NCBI GenBank assembly: GCA_954871525.1
Contig: OX940870.1
Span: 9,269,501-9,333,500, forward strand
DNA length: 64,000 nucleotides
Reading direction: 5' to 3'
Source of the DNA: Parietaria judaica
Taxonomy: Eukaryota; Streptophyta; Magnoliopsida; Rosales; Urticaceae
Positions 48,070-60,192 of this stretch are shown piece by piece; the stretch's first letter is position 1; each line of letters opens with the position of its first letter. The notes under the pieces were generated by a model. The model was not told the DNA's origin. It saw only the letters and a program-made list of their open reading frames with translations, and did no database searches. The position numbers and the translations under genes are program-made.

Positions 48070-49770
48070 TGTTACAGGTAAAAACGGGATTGATTTTCAT
48101 AAACTAATTAATTAAACGGGAATAATCGCGTTAATTCCCTTTAATTAATTAATTAATTTAATTAATCTTTAATTGAGATTATGAATTAATTAAATCAATT
48201 TCAAAACCCGAAACTCCCTCCGGAGGCCCGTTTTCGAAAAACAAAGTGTTCCGATGTTCGTAAAAATATGAAAACACCCAAAAACGACATAAAATTTGTA
48301 AAAAACGGACACGAGACGGGCCCTGGAGCGAAAAAGACATCGGAGGCCCTTCAATCGGACCCACAGAGGCAACAACCTCCAGGATCACGCCAAGTGGCGA
48401 GCCCAGAGGCTGCCTCACCTCGCGGGGCCCACCTGAGCCCCCTCTCGCCCCACTTGCGAGGGGCTGGCTTCGATCGGCCACGTGGAGGGCCAGGATCGCC
48501 CGCCAGCCCCACTTATCGGCTTCCCCTCGCCCACTTGCAAGGGGAGGAGCTCGGGAGAGCCACGCGTAGGGCTCGGATGGGCCCTGACTGATCCCGAGCG
48601 AGCAAGTGGCCCCCTTTGGGGGCTGCGTGGCCGTCCGATCCCGCGCGGACGGCTGGGATCGGTCCATCTTGATCCGGGGACCTGAAAATAAATAAATAAT
48701 TACCCGGGGATCCCTGGGACAATATTTTATTACATGAGGGCCCCCGGACCCTACTATAAATAGAAGCTCAGTTCAGTTAAACGGTAACGCATTCGAACTC
48801 ACTCGAATCTTCTCGAGTTCTCTCTCTCTCTCTACCCCCGATATACCCGCCTCCCCTCAAATACCGTTCTAATATTGAGCGTCGGAGGTGAATCAGGGCG
48901 TACCCCCCTGTTTCCCTTGACCTCGGGTGTTCCCTTTTTTCAGGTCCTAAAAAGTGAGAGATTTACGAAAAGCGGAAGCCCTGGTGAAATTCCTACTTGG
49001 TCCTTGGCCCGCCTGATAGGCCCAGTTCTACGCGGTGCCCAGCCTATCTCCAGTCCCTTGCGCGGCTGCGGGTATAGTCTGGGGACACGAGCCTGGGCCC
49101 ACAATTCAGGACGAAGGGCCCGACCTAGGGGCATCTTCACTAAGATCCGGGCGGCTGAGGAATCGTTCTGAGGGGAGTCCCCTGGAGAAACTCCTAGGGA
49201 AGGTCCATTACCCCACCTGCCATTGTTCTAAGATTAGTGCGGCCTAAGTTCTGTCTCTTAGTTCCCGGATCTGAATAAGATACCGTGACTCTGTGGACAG
49301 TCCCTGCCCGGACTAGAACAAGCCATATCAGGTCGAGAGTCTAACCTCCCAGGTTTCACTCCCTGGTCAAAAGCACTCCCCCGTTCGCTGGTACCTACGA
49401 TCTGAGCGGTTCCCGGACCTGTAACCCCAGCCTCTGGCCCTGTGGTAAAAGGTAGTGTGTAACCCGGGTCGCCTAGGACCTCGAACGACAAAAGAGACCT
49501 TTGGCCAGGCTAGTGCCAGGAACGCCTACTCAGGGCCCCCATATCAGTCAATTAAAAACTCACCCTGAAGTCAGCGGCAATCGTCCCGGAGTCAACGGGG
49601 GTCAGGAGGAACTATCATTGACAACAAAATTTGTCATCCCCAAACAAGGCCATCCTAGGCCCATCCAAAAAGTCAACAAAAGCCCTCCACGTCAGCAAGC
49701 GACATTGGGCCAGGCCCAAAATCCACAACTTGGGCCTCAATAATATTTGATCCAAAAAACGGCATCAACA
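48070..49770 (+). mobile_element. Solo LTR, gypsy type (Tat/Athila-like ends)
   Basis: A 1.7-kb GC-rich block starts TGTTACAGGTAAAAACGGGA and ends CCAAAAAACGGCATCAACA, ends typical of plant gypsy LTRs. TATAAATAG at 48755-48763 followed by a CT-rich leader gives plus orientation; ATTGAGCGTCGGAGGTG downstream is a motif I associate with such LTRs. Flanking pentamers are TATAT and CATAT (4 of 5). No second LTR, primer-binding site or pol domain is visible, so it is most likely a solo LTR. Many apparent open frames here are a by-product of high GC. Confidence 0.75.
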
Positions 49771-49774
49771 CATA

Positions 49775-50445
49775 TTATGTGAACTAAATTATACTATAGT
49801 TATGCTACGAAGAAGAAGAAAAAGCCAATTTTTGGTCTTCTCAACACTTGGCCAACGGTTAAAAAGTCGTTTTCAAGATCATATGTCGCAACGGCTGCAA
49901 ATTTTAAGTCATTATTGACGGCTGCATGTCTCCTGCGGTCATGAATCTTGCGGCCATGGTTAACCGGAAAAACTGATCGTGGCCCGTTTTCATGGCAATC
50001 CCTTAACAAAGGCAACTAAAATTCCAAAGCACTAAAGCAAACCACCAAGCCGGAGCCCAAGATCAAAAGCAAAAGTAATTGGCTCAATGCAAACTATGGA
50101 ATATCAACTTTTTTTACCATATCATTTACTATACAGTTTCACTCCCTCACCTAAGTGCTATTATTCATAAAGCAGTTTGTTGGTCCCTCATCTTTTGGGG
50201 AAGGACCTTTGTTTATTATTATGTATTTTCTTTTATTATATTACTTTTTAAGTTACCCAATTTTTAATTGTTGAAAGAAAGAGCCATCAATTATTCAATG
50301 ACAACTTTGGAGCAAAGCCCCCCTATTGCACTTGCACATGCTACTTAGCCCTATAAAAGAGCCAATTGCCAGATAATATCCAAATATATACACTATTCAC
50401 TAATATTGACACATCAAGTAAAATTAACCTTAATCATAATCATTG
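49775..50445. other. Intergenic spacer
   Basis: No gene or repeat border recognised. Confidence 0.5.
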
Positions 50446-50449
50446 GAAC

Positions 50450-50870
50450 ACTTGAGCACCACTCGCTCATCCAAAATGATGTGCATGTGTCCAACACATA
50501 GTAGGATTAGACACCGGAAAAAGGGTACCGGACTTTTGGTCGTTCTGCGGTCTATTCTGGTTTTCGAGCTTTATACAGTCAATCAAGTCGTAGTTTACCT
50601 AAAATATGTTTTCCCCCGAAAATCACCAAGACCGGCTTGATATTAAACATAATCTTATCAAATAATTAATTTACAAAAATGATGCGCATGTGTACCACAT
50701 AAAGTAGGGCTTGACCCCGGAATAGGGTATCCGACTTTCGGTTATTTTATGGTACATTTTGGTTGTTCGAGCTTTACAATATCGATAAGGTCTTAATTTA
50801 AAATATATATTTTTTCACCGAAAAATACCAGGACCAGCCGCATTTTCAAACATAAATTTATTGAGTAATT
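50450..50870. repeat. Diverged tandem duplication, ~215-bp unit
   Basis: Copy 1 (about 50455-50665) and copy 2 (about 50676-50870) share, in order, ATGATG-GCATGTGT-CCACAT, CCGGAAAAAGGGTA / CCGGAATAGGGTAT, TTCGAGCTTTA and GAAAA-CACCAAGACC-type phrases. A weaker third echo (GCCGGACTTTTGCC) is at 51017-51035. No coding frame. Confidence 0.75.
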
Positions 50871-50874
50871 AACC

Positions 50875-52410
50875 AAAAGCGAAGTTGATTTGTAAAATAT
50901 CCCTGATCATAAGCTTAGTCAAATTTTAACTAGTAGATTAAATGAGCTTAAAATAAAATTGAGAAACAAGAAAATATAATTTAACAAAATTATGCAAAAA
51001 TCGGGAGCCACGTAGGGCCGGACTTTTGCCTTTTTCGATATGAAACCGGAGGTTAAGGCGGAAAATAGCACCCATAACACAAGGAATGGACACTCAAGAT
51101 ACTTTGTTCGCTTGCAAAGTGCAATGCAAACGACCCTTCAATGCATGAATTTTGTTGTACTCTTTTTTCCAGGTTGTCTTATTATTATTAGATGAATGAT
51201 GAATCATATCAGCATCATCATCATCACTAATTAATCACCCACAAACCTGACAAGCATTACTCTCACTAACTGTACTCGCATCTGCATTGTTAACCAGCAA
51301 GCAAGTACGTGAGTGATTTAAAGGCAAAAGTAACAAAGTTATTCCCAACCAAAACCCAGGTAGAGTTTGAAGAAGCTCTTGTTTGTTACAATAAAACGTG
51401 CATTTAGAGAGTTATGGTCACTCTCTTATCTTGGACCACGAAACGAACCGACACTTACACATACACCGACAATATCAAAATCTCAGTAGTCAAAGCAAAA
51501 TCATAACGTTGGAAAAATAATATTAATTTTTGCCATTATTATGCATTTTGATATAGATATCCGTTGGGGTTAAATTTTCCATAAAAAAAGGTGAGAAAGA
51601 AACGTTGTTTATTAGAAAGAGGAGCTCTTCGTAAGATAATAAATCAACAAGTTTGACTCTTTATAATGAAAAAATTAAGGTTTACTAGCGGGTATACGTA
51701 CTTAAATTGTTTATAAATTGACGGTATAGAGTTAATTTTAAAAAATTATGTTAAAAGTACTTAGATTTATCTCTTTTTTTTTTGCAGATCGGTAGACCTC
51801 ATTCACATTTCTGTTATTTGTTTTTTTTACTATTTTTATCAGTGATGACATCAACAACAAGTAAACTCAAACGATCAAACCTACAAACATCAAAATAAAT
51901 CTTGATGTAAACACATATTCTTGGAACATCAATAACACATATTCTTATTTTCCTTCTCACTTTTATCTCTTGAATTCTCAGTTAAACTCATCAACAACAT
52001 CGCGATTTGCGTGGTTAACGTCATCATTGAGTTTTAAAAAAAAACTTTTACCAAAAGGTGGATGAGGGTCTACCGTTCTGACAAAAAAGGTAAACTTAAA
52101 TATTTTGTCAATTTTTTTTTTAAATTAGCTCCATGCTACCCCATTTCTGAATAATTTAGTACTTTTGTCGCAAATAATCCTTTTTATATACCAATTTTAA
52201 ATATGTATTAAAATAAAATAGTACCGCTTTTTCCATTAATTTGCTTGACCTAAAAAAAAGAAGGAGACGTTCTGAATCTGAAGTGAAGTCAAACAAAACT
52301 GCCCGTCTTGGTATTACATAAATGTGTACTTAAAAACATACATCTAATCTCAAGAGAATCGAAAAGGACATTTTGAGAGAAATTATAATCAACATTTCTG
52401 AAGAAAACTA
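50875..52410. other. Intergenic spacer
   Basis: AT-rich with no supportable gene. Confidence 0.5.
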
Positions 52411-52413
52411 CCC

Positions 52414-53171
52414 TAGTTTGGGTGAAAGTGGATAGGATAAGATAAATGCATGTTGACTAACCGTATTCACATATGTGGATATAAAATAATTGTATCTATT
52501 AACCATTTTTATTTTCAATTATCCAATTTAAATGCGATTAGCGGTTAGCGGATCGAATTGGTTAATTTAAAGCGGATAGCGGATACTATCCAATTAATTT
52601 TGTCAGTGAAAAAATAAATACATCATACGTAAGAATATAGTAAGAATAGTGAAACATAAAACATTCAAAAATATCATAAATAATATTTCATATATAACCA
52701 AAGTACCAAACCATATTTGTATGACATAAAAGACCACAAAAACATATAGTCTAACACTAGAATATTAGCTACATATTCTAGAGATACAAATATGAATACA
52801 AACGATTATTAAAAAGCCAAGATGAAATCTGAATTATAATAAATATTATATTCAAAGTAATTAAAGCACAAAGACAACAATGGACAATCCAATCCACCGA
52901 TAGCACTCATAAAATAAAATAAAAATATTTATATATAATATATATATTTAATTAATTATTTTTTATTTTTAAAATCTGGTTGCGGTTAAAGTGGATATCC
53001 AATTTAAATTAAAAAATATAACTATTAACCAATCCAATTCTGAAAAGCAGTTGCGGATATCCATAACCATATTCAGCGGTTGATTAAAAATGGACAAAAA
53101 AGCAGATTTCGTAGCGGAGTGAATAGGATACGGTTGCGATCAGCGGATGGCGGATAAATAATTTCACCCCT
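52414..53171. mobile_element. hAT-like element, AGGGGTG...CACCCCT group
   Basis: The right end reads ATAATTTCACCCCT. The left begins near TAGTTTGGGTGAAAGTGGATAG. Subterminal GCGGATAGCGGATA and ATCCGC-type motifs occur in opposite orientation at the two ends. About 758 bp with no open frame. The target duplication is not clean (CTACCCT versus CTACCCA). Confidence 0.65.
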
Positions 53172-53179
53172 ACCCACCA

Positions 53180-54300
53180 CAAAAATAAAACTAAAATAAT
53201 ACTTCTGGGGACACTGTGTGTCATTTTTCAATGCCATGATTTCCCACCAATGACAAACAGCTAATCACTCCAAATTGGACTGGACTTTCCTATCCAGATC
53301 TGTATATTATTATCACTAACAATTATAATTATTATAATAATGTTAATTATAAGATGAGATATTAGTTTACAAGGTCAGAGCATTATAATAGCAGAGGATA
53401 AGCACAAACACAAGCTGATGAACTAGTAATTTAATTAGTTAATCTCAGATAATCCAAGATTCGAGATGGAATTTTCTCAGATATCACTGAGAAACCAGCA
53501 ATATTGTAAAAAAGATTCCCTAAGCTCCTTCCTTTGCGAGGTCTATGCTTGTAGGCATTAATAAATTCAAGCAATTTTTCAAGTTCTGTAAAGCCAATTT
53601 GTGAAGACGAGTTGGGACTATTAAATCTGTAATAGGACACTCCGAGAAAGAAAAAAGAATGAAGATCTAAGGGTCAATAAAAAATAACGGTATTAAAATA
53701 CACCAAATACTAAATGGTAAAAACCGAATACAACGAATATGTATCATTCACATGCGGAATTCAATTTTTAAATATAATCAATGCCGCAAACTGCATATAT
53801 ATTCTGCATATGACGAGTCTTGTGTTTTTTTTTCTTTATTATTGTTATTATACAAAATTACCAAAATACGGTATTCAAACTATTATTAATACCGCAACGA
53901 TAAATTTCCGAATTCGCACACATACCACTATTTTTATTACAAGATACAAACAGCCCAATCTAGTCTAGATTATTGGTTTATTTTTAGCTGTTCCATATTT
54001 AGAACTTTTGAAGTGTAATCTACGATTTCCCAATAATAAGTGAAGAGTCAATCTTTCAAAGCAATAATGCAAGTAGGGCATTTTCAATCATTCATTCAGA
54101 CACACAAATAAATAAACGAATAATTAGAATGGGAATTACCCACATGAAAAAATTTCTAGTTATATTATTAGTAAATTATTAATTACACAATAACACTACT
54201 ACATCTGAAAATCAACGTTTTCTTTCAATTACACTAACAAAAAAGGCAGAGATAATACCACAAGCTTTGATTATAGATTATAAGATCATGATAAAGAAAA
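53180..54300. other. Intergenic, 3' of the ARM-repeat gene
   Basis: A region at 53690-53900 has ACGGTATT and AATACCGT-type motifs and may be another decayed element. The 3' UTR of the minus-strand ARM gene is expected in 54.05-54.36 kb. Confidence 0.45.
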
Positions 54301-54360
54301 CTAACTTCAGAAATAGGCCTCCATAATCTTACACCATCTTCTCTTCTTGTGCCCAGATCC

Positions 54361-56085
54361 TCAAAAGGGCAAGCTTTTCGAGGTCGAACTCGCCGTGAGC
54401 GACTTGAAGTGGAACGGGACGAGATCCTGCGGCAAATTCGCCCGCTTCACAATCTTCCTCATGTTGTACTGCAAACTCTGCTGGACCAGCTGCTTCACTG
54501 CTTTCTTCTCCTCGCTCATCATCTCGTCTTCCTCTTCCAGACACGCCTGATTGTTCATGCTCGGGTTCATCATGGCCGACGATGAAGTCCCGCAAATGGG
54601 CGCAGAAACCGCAGCGCCCAGATTCCCTCCGTAACTCTCGGAAACTTGTTTCCCTTTGTCGACTCTGAGGCACTCCAGGATTCTCGAAGCCCTCTTCTGC
54701 GCCAACGTGCTTCCCAAGAGCGTCAGCTCGAGCAAAGCAGAGACGATCCCGGCATCTATCATGGCGTGTCTGTCCCCGTAGGCCTTGTGCGCCATTACCA
54801 TCAGGATGTAAGAAGCTTTCTCTTGGCACCCCGGCGAGTCGTTCCAGTTCAAAACGTCGACCAATATGGTGAACGATTCCCTTACAGCGGTAATTGCTTT
54901 CCGACCCTCGGGGGTCGATACCACATTGCCCAGGATCGACAGCATTCGCTCGCTCACCTCCATATCACCCAAAGCGTTCAGCATCAACGGGATCAAGTCA
55001 GTCTCCAAAATGAAGGAGATGTTCGACGGCAGAATTGAGAGATTGTAGAGAGCTCTCAGGGCGTCTTGCTTGGCTTGTGAGCTACAAGTTTTTTCCGAAT
55101 CCTTGAGGGTTTTAACCAAGAAAGGTATAGCCCCCGAAGATCCGATAATCGGCTTGTTCGAGTCCAGAGCGCTCAACCCCAAGAAATTCGCGACAATAGC
55201 TTCGGAAACCAACGGGTTTAGAGTGCTCGGCGAGTCTATAAGCGTGAGCATTTTGTGAACTGCGCCTGCTTTAACAATGGCTCCTTTGTTCCTGAAGAAA
55301 TGGAAGCATAAACAATGAGAAATTGGCTGTGTATCAGCTCAAGCTAAGCAAAAACGGCATCGAAAGCGATTGCGAAAAGGTGAAATTGTTGTCGAAATCA
55401 GCTAAACACCATGGTAACGAACAAAATCGATACACAAACCAAGAATGTAGACAAACGAGACCAAAAAAGAGAGGGGAAAATGGAGAGAGAGGTCTCACAG
55501 ATCGTTGCCGATGGCGAGATTGAGCAGAGCGTAGAGCGCGGCGACGTGAGTGTCATCGTCGTCGCCGGTGTAATCGAGCATTCCGACGAGAGGAGGAATG
55601 GCTCCGAGCATGGAGAGAGTCCCCCGGGCCTCCGAATCTTCCTTCGCAAGCAACCTGGCCTCCCTGGCCGCCTCTCTCCTCTGCTCTCCGTCCGTCTGCA
55701 GAAGCCTCACCACCCGCTTCAGCCTCTCCAGCGCCTCCACCTTCCTCCGCGTCGCCGCCGCGTCGGCCTCGCTCTCCGACCACTCCGCCAGGTTCAGCAG
55801 ATCCACCAGCTTCTCCGACTTCCCATTCTCCTTCGCTTTCACCTTCTCCTTCACCTTCACCTCCTCCGTAGCATCTCTCTCCCTCGCGATCGGAGCGTCG
55901 TCATTTTTCGTGCAGTGGCGATGACCGTAGCGGGAGCTCGCGCCGCAGCTAACGGCGTCGACGATCTTCCGCCGGAAAGTGGCGCCGGAGAAGGAGGAGA
56001 ATAGGCGGAAATGGTTGGTGGCCGGAGCCGCGGCGTGGTGATCGAGAATGAGAGATCCGACGTTGTTCCGGTGACATTTGGCCAT
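54361..56085 (-). CDS. Armadillo-repeat protein (plant PUB45-like ARM family, no U-box)
   Basis: Two exons, 55499-56085 and 54361-55291 on the minus strand, with a GT-AG intron of 207 bp; 505 codons plus TGA. The true ATG at 56083-56085 gives MAKCHRNNVGSLILDHH. Residues about 1-90 are basic and low-complexity, 65-140 charged and helical (VKVKEKVKAKENGKSEKLV). ARM repeats occupy about 140-440: ARGTLSMLGAIPPLVGML, THVAALYALLNLAIGNDLNKGAIVKAG, KQDALRALYNLSILPSNI, SERMLSILGNVVST and EKASYILMVMAHKAYG. The C-terminal 65 residues include an acidic then basic helix. There is no U-box, so E3 activity is not implied; ARM domains bind partner proteins. From memory the closest Arabidopsis relatives are AT2G25130 and AT4G31890. 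Molecular role unknown. Length is usual for that family. Confidence 0.92.
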
Positions 56086-56350
56086 TTCCGGCCGCTACAT
56101 TGGCCGGAGAAATCTGTGGAGCGATCGGAAACCCCTTGGCCTTCGATACAACACAATGCTGCTGCTATATATCATATATTATACAATATACACACACACT
56201 GTAAGGAAAGAAGAACAATCTGTAGTCAGAGAGAGAGAGAGAGACTGGTTAGGGTTTTTGGATTCTTGCTGTATTTATTGCTTATTTATAGCTCACTCAG
56301 AGAGAGACTTTAGGAAGAAGAAGAAGAAGACTCACTCAGATCACAGAGAG
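56086..56350 (-). promoter_or_regulatory. 5' leader and promoter region of the ARM gene
   Basis: GA/CT-rich microsatellite stretches (56227-56242 and 56345-56362 on the plus strand) are separated by an AAACCCTAA-type motif (plus AGGGTTTTTGG at 56252). On the gene strand these are CT-rich leader elements. A possible TATA box, TATAAATAAG, reads on the minus strand at 56281-56290. Confidence 0.5.
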
Positions 56351-56359
56351 AGAGAGAGA

Positions 56360-59152
56360 GAGTGAACTGAAAACTAAAATTACAATACAGGAAATGTGCT
56401 AATGCTATATACTATATATATATATATATATATATACTCTTTTAATTTTTGCACCTTATTATTTATTACTTATGAACAAAATATATATATATATAATATA
56501 AAATAATAATTTTAGCAATTGGTATTTGGCGAAAATGCCCTCTACCTTCGTTTTTGGATGCAACATTGCACTTGAACTTTAATTTTGATCAATATAATTG
56601 CTTTGACTTTAGAAAGTATCGCTAATATGAATAAATAAAATATTAAATTGTGCACATTATGACATGATTTCATAAGAATTTTGATGTCTCTAATTGTTAT
56701 TTATTTTCTCTAATTTTATGAAAATATAATCTTTGCAGTGTATGAATATTTTAAAGTAATCATCTATTATATTAATATTGAGATTTTATTATCATTTGAA
56801 CTCATGAGAATGTGTTATTTATAATTATAAGGGACGTTATCTCTGAAAATTGAAATGGGCAAAAAAGACAGCAACGTGCTAATTTTAGGGGCATTATTGC
56901 CAATTGCTAGATGCATGAGTTACTTTTTTAATGCCAGAACCCCAAATGAAAAATCAAGTATTACTAATTTTTATTTATATATTTGCAATTTGATTTTGAA
57001 GAATAAACGTGATTATAAGAAAATGAAAAGAATTTATAAACTACGAGTCTCATAATTTAGAAATGAATTTTCTGATAAAACATCCACCAAATAATTCCCT
57101 TTTGGAAATCACACATCAACGTCACAAAACAAAACAAAAGCAAGCATGTTATGAGCAAATAATTCTAATATTCTTATTTATTTTTGCCAAGCATGTGTAT
57201 GTGTCGTTCTTTGGTTCCTATTCTAGTAAAACCACAAAATATGAACTGAAACCGTTAAGCTAAACTATCTATTTTCTAATTAAGTATTTCACATTTACTT
57301 AATATCTAAAAATAATAAATAAATAATCTCATTATTAAATTTATTTGTTTTTATTTTTATTTTTTTATCGAAGAATGAGAATCTAGAGAGAGAAAGGAGC
57401 TTGGAAGACAAGCCACGTCCTCTAATAATTTCCCTGCACACGGAACAGAGAGAATTATGCTAGTCTACATCTCAGGTACACCGTGTTACCGTGCGGTCCT
57501 CTCCACAGTGATCCAGCTAATGCGTCCACAGAAGAAGCTTCTCGCGTGGGTCCGCGAGTGGGCCACGTGGGGTTTCTCATTGGAGAGTGTACGGTAAGCT
57601 TCGTGGACGAGAGCGTACGCCGCACGTGAGAATTTTATTTGAAAGTGCGTGCTTAGCAAATGCTTTTTTATTTTATTTTTCCAATAAATAAAAAATAAAA
57701 TTCTCAAATATCGATGAGATTCGCTTATGGGCAAGTCTAGGCCCAAATCAAGTAGGGTCCAAAAAGTTGACTTTTGGAGTAAATAAGTTGGACCTTGAGA
57801 TTTGGGCCTAGTGTTCCACACCATAGAGCCCATACCAATGTGTCCCTCGAAAAAAATTCACCTGTATATTTCTTTTTTAAAATATAAATTCACTTATATT
57901 ATTTTAAGAATAATTGACAATAATGTCTCGTTAACTTTCAATATTACTTCATCTGCCTTCCAAATTTAAATTTTCCACAAGTTCAAAATACCAATAAAAA
58001 ATTTATTAATATGCGGAAAAACATAACGTATTTCCGTCACTTATTTGATGATGAACATTAGTATATTAGATTGTCGGAGTGTAACAAAGTGATTAACAAG
58101 TCCGATATTTAAATAAATATTGGAATAAGAACAATATAATAGGAGGAAAGATTATGATAGAATAAAATAAACTCAAATAATTAATGTTAGATCAACACAC
58201 GAATAACCGATTTTATTATTTTATAATGTGTAACAACGATATGATACTTTTGTAAGAATATGAGACATTATGGTTAAAATAAATAACGGGAAAAAATATG
58301 TAGAGTTCGGAACACTTATGTATATAAACTAAAACAGTATTTTATTACAATAACTAGTTACTCTCTAATCTTTAATGATCAATTTTTTTTCTTGTGAGTA
58401 TAATACATTTGTTAAGAAATTTTAGTTTTATTTATCAAATATCATATATGTACACACAATTCACTTAAGATTTATGATGGATTTTGTTGTTGTTACACTT
58501 TAAACTATTAGTTTGACTTTGGTTCATTATTAATGAATGATTAATAGAATATTCACATTGGATTTCCCAATGTCAAAGTCATAACATTCTTATGACTATA
58601 AACTTATAAATTATCATTATTTATTATCATTTTTCTTTTCTTCTAAGGTTGTGATGTTTATTTATTTAAATAATCGTTGAAGCGCCCAACGTGTTGATAT
58701 TTGTTGCTTGGTTGATTTTGAATTATCAAATCACATGTCAGTGTGAAATGTAAGAAAACATATGAATAAAATAAAGAGAAGGAATCTTTTATTTGTAACA
58801 TTATTTGGGAAAAAAAATGTTAAGAACATATGATAAAAAAAAAAATCGAAATGTGGAACAGAAATGCTGATCAAATTTTTGAAATAAGAGATACTTTTTC
58901 GTAAACTAAAAATATTTTTTTTCTCATGAGACTTTTTTTGTTGTTGTTGAAAGAAATTAAATAAATCTCCAAACACTTGCTCTAAAAAAGATCTAAAAAC
59001 ACACTGAACCCAAGTAAATTAATAAGCCATTGATTTACTTTGTCACACCAACCAACAACCAAACAGAAAATATATTGACATTAATTACTTTATGCATCTA
59101 AATCTAAATGTTTGGCCCATTCAAGAATTACGAAAAATATACAATGACTATA
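56360..59152. other. Intergenic spacer
   Basis: TA microsatellites at 56412-56437 and about 56481-56495. An island at 57400-57640 is GC-richer and has a perfect G-box (GGCCACGTGG, about 57567) and GCACGTGAG, like a promoter, but no gene could be read on either side. The rest is AT-rich and empty. Confidence 0.45.
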
Positions 59153-59160
59153 CTAGAATC

Positions 59161-60184
59161 AAGGTTTTAAATGCCGCTTGCCGATTTTGTTTCGCATTTT
59201 TCGTTTTACGGATATATCGCTTGCCGATGGGTATGCCGATGGAAAAATTGTAAAAAAAAGAAATACCGCATGCCGCATATACCGCACTTTTCGCATGGGC
59301 ATACCGCATGCCGATGGGGTTTTCGACGGATATTCTGTAAAAAAAATATTTGAGTATTTAAGCAAGATATTTATATAAGTTCAAAACTACATATTTAATA
59401 AATACAAGATATTCGTAAATTAAATATGTAGGTGACATGTATAATATTAAGTCACTTTATTAGTTGAAGTGTATAATATTAAGTCAAATTATTATGTGAA
59501 GTGAATATGTATGTTAATTAAGTGTGTAATATTAAGTGAATATGCATGTTAATTGTATATGTATGTTAACAAATTTAATATTAGTTGAAGTGTATAATAT
59601 TTAATGAATATGTATATTAAGCGTATATGTATGTTAGGTGAAGTAAATATCTATTCTAAGTGTATAATATTATTTGAAGTGTAAAATATTAAGTTAAATT
59701 ATCAGGTGAAGTGTATGTGTATGTTAAGTGTGAATGTGTGATATTAGTTGAATGAATAACAAAAAGTCCCACATTGATAGATGACAAGAGTTTAGTGATG
59801 TTTATATACCAAATATTAGGGACAAAGGCTTGGGCCCTTTGGGTCATAGGATTTTGTGGATGGGGGAGGACTCACACAAATGTTACACCACCACATGCGC
59901 CGCCGTGCCGGGCCGGGGTGGGGTTGGGTATAATTATTTTTGCCAAAAGTTTAATTGGTATTTTTGCCAAAATCTACCAAAAATATAATTTTAACGAAAT
60001 TCCATCCAAATTTCGCAATTTTTACACTATAAAACGAAAAAAGATTTTCCACACCCGTGCCCATGCGAATTTCGCGAAATTTGGTAAAAAGAAAGAGAAA
60101 CGACAGGGTTTTCGAACCGCAAACCCTCGAAAAACGAAATTCGAACGAATTTCGCAGCGAATTTCCCGAAATTTTAAACCTTGC
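59161..60184. mobile_element. hAT-like element carrying an snRNA-type promoter
   Basis: AAGGTTTTAAATGCCGC at the left is inverted at the right (ATTTTAAACCTTGC). An 8-bp duplication CTAGAATC flanks it at 59153-59160 and 60185-60192. The left 180 bp are built of TTGCCGAT, CCGATGG and CATGCCG repeats, and the right part of AATTTCGC repeats. It is 1024 bp. Between them lies a block with GTCCCACATTG (59766-59776) and TTTATATA (59801-59808). A 146-codon frame across 59774-60214 has no recognisable domain and runs past the element end, so I do not call it a gene. Confidence 0.85.
59766..59808 (+). promoter_or_regulatory. USE plus TATA, spacing as in plant U6 promoters
   Basis: GTCCCACATTG differs from the plant upstream sequence element RTCCCACATCG at one base. 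A TTTATATA box follows after 24 bp, a spacing associated with Pol III (U6-type) rather than Pol II snRNA promoters. A start is predicted near 59830, and the next T-run (ATTATTTTT, 59931-59941) could terminate a transcript of about 110 nt. Expression is not shown by the sequence. Confidence 0.5.
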
Positions 60185-60192
60185 CTAGAATC

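Noticed and set aside
48179..49743. Several 60-160 codon frames in the 48-49.7 kb GC-rich block
   Set aside because: They lie inside the gypsy-type LTR, on both strands in several frames, and match no gag, protease, RT or integrase motif. High GC explains the lack of stops.
55411..56004. 197-codon plus-strand frame over the ARM gene exon 1
   Set aside because: Antisense shadow of the real coding exon; Arg/Leu/Pro-rich with no domain.
57486..57833. 115-codon minus frame near a G-box-rich island
   Set aside because: A phrase in it (ALVHEAYRTLSNE) looked J-domain-like, but no HPD motif or fold follows and the rest is atypical. The nucleotide island looks more like promoter DNA.
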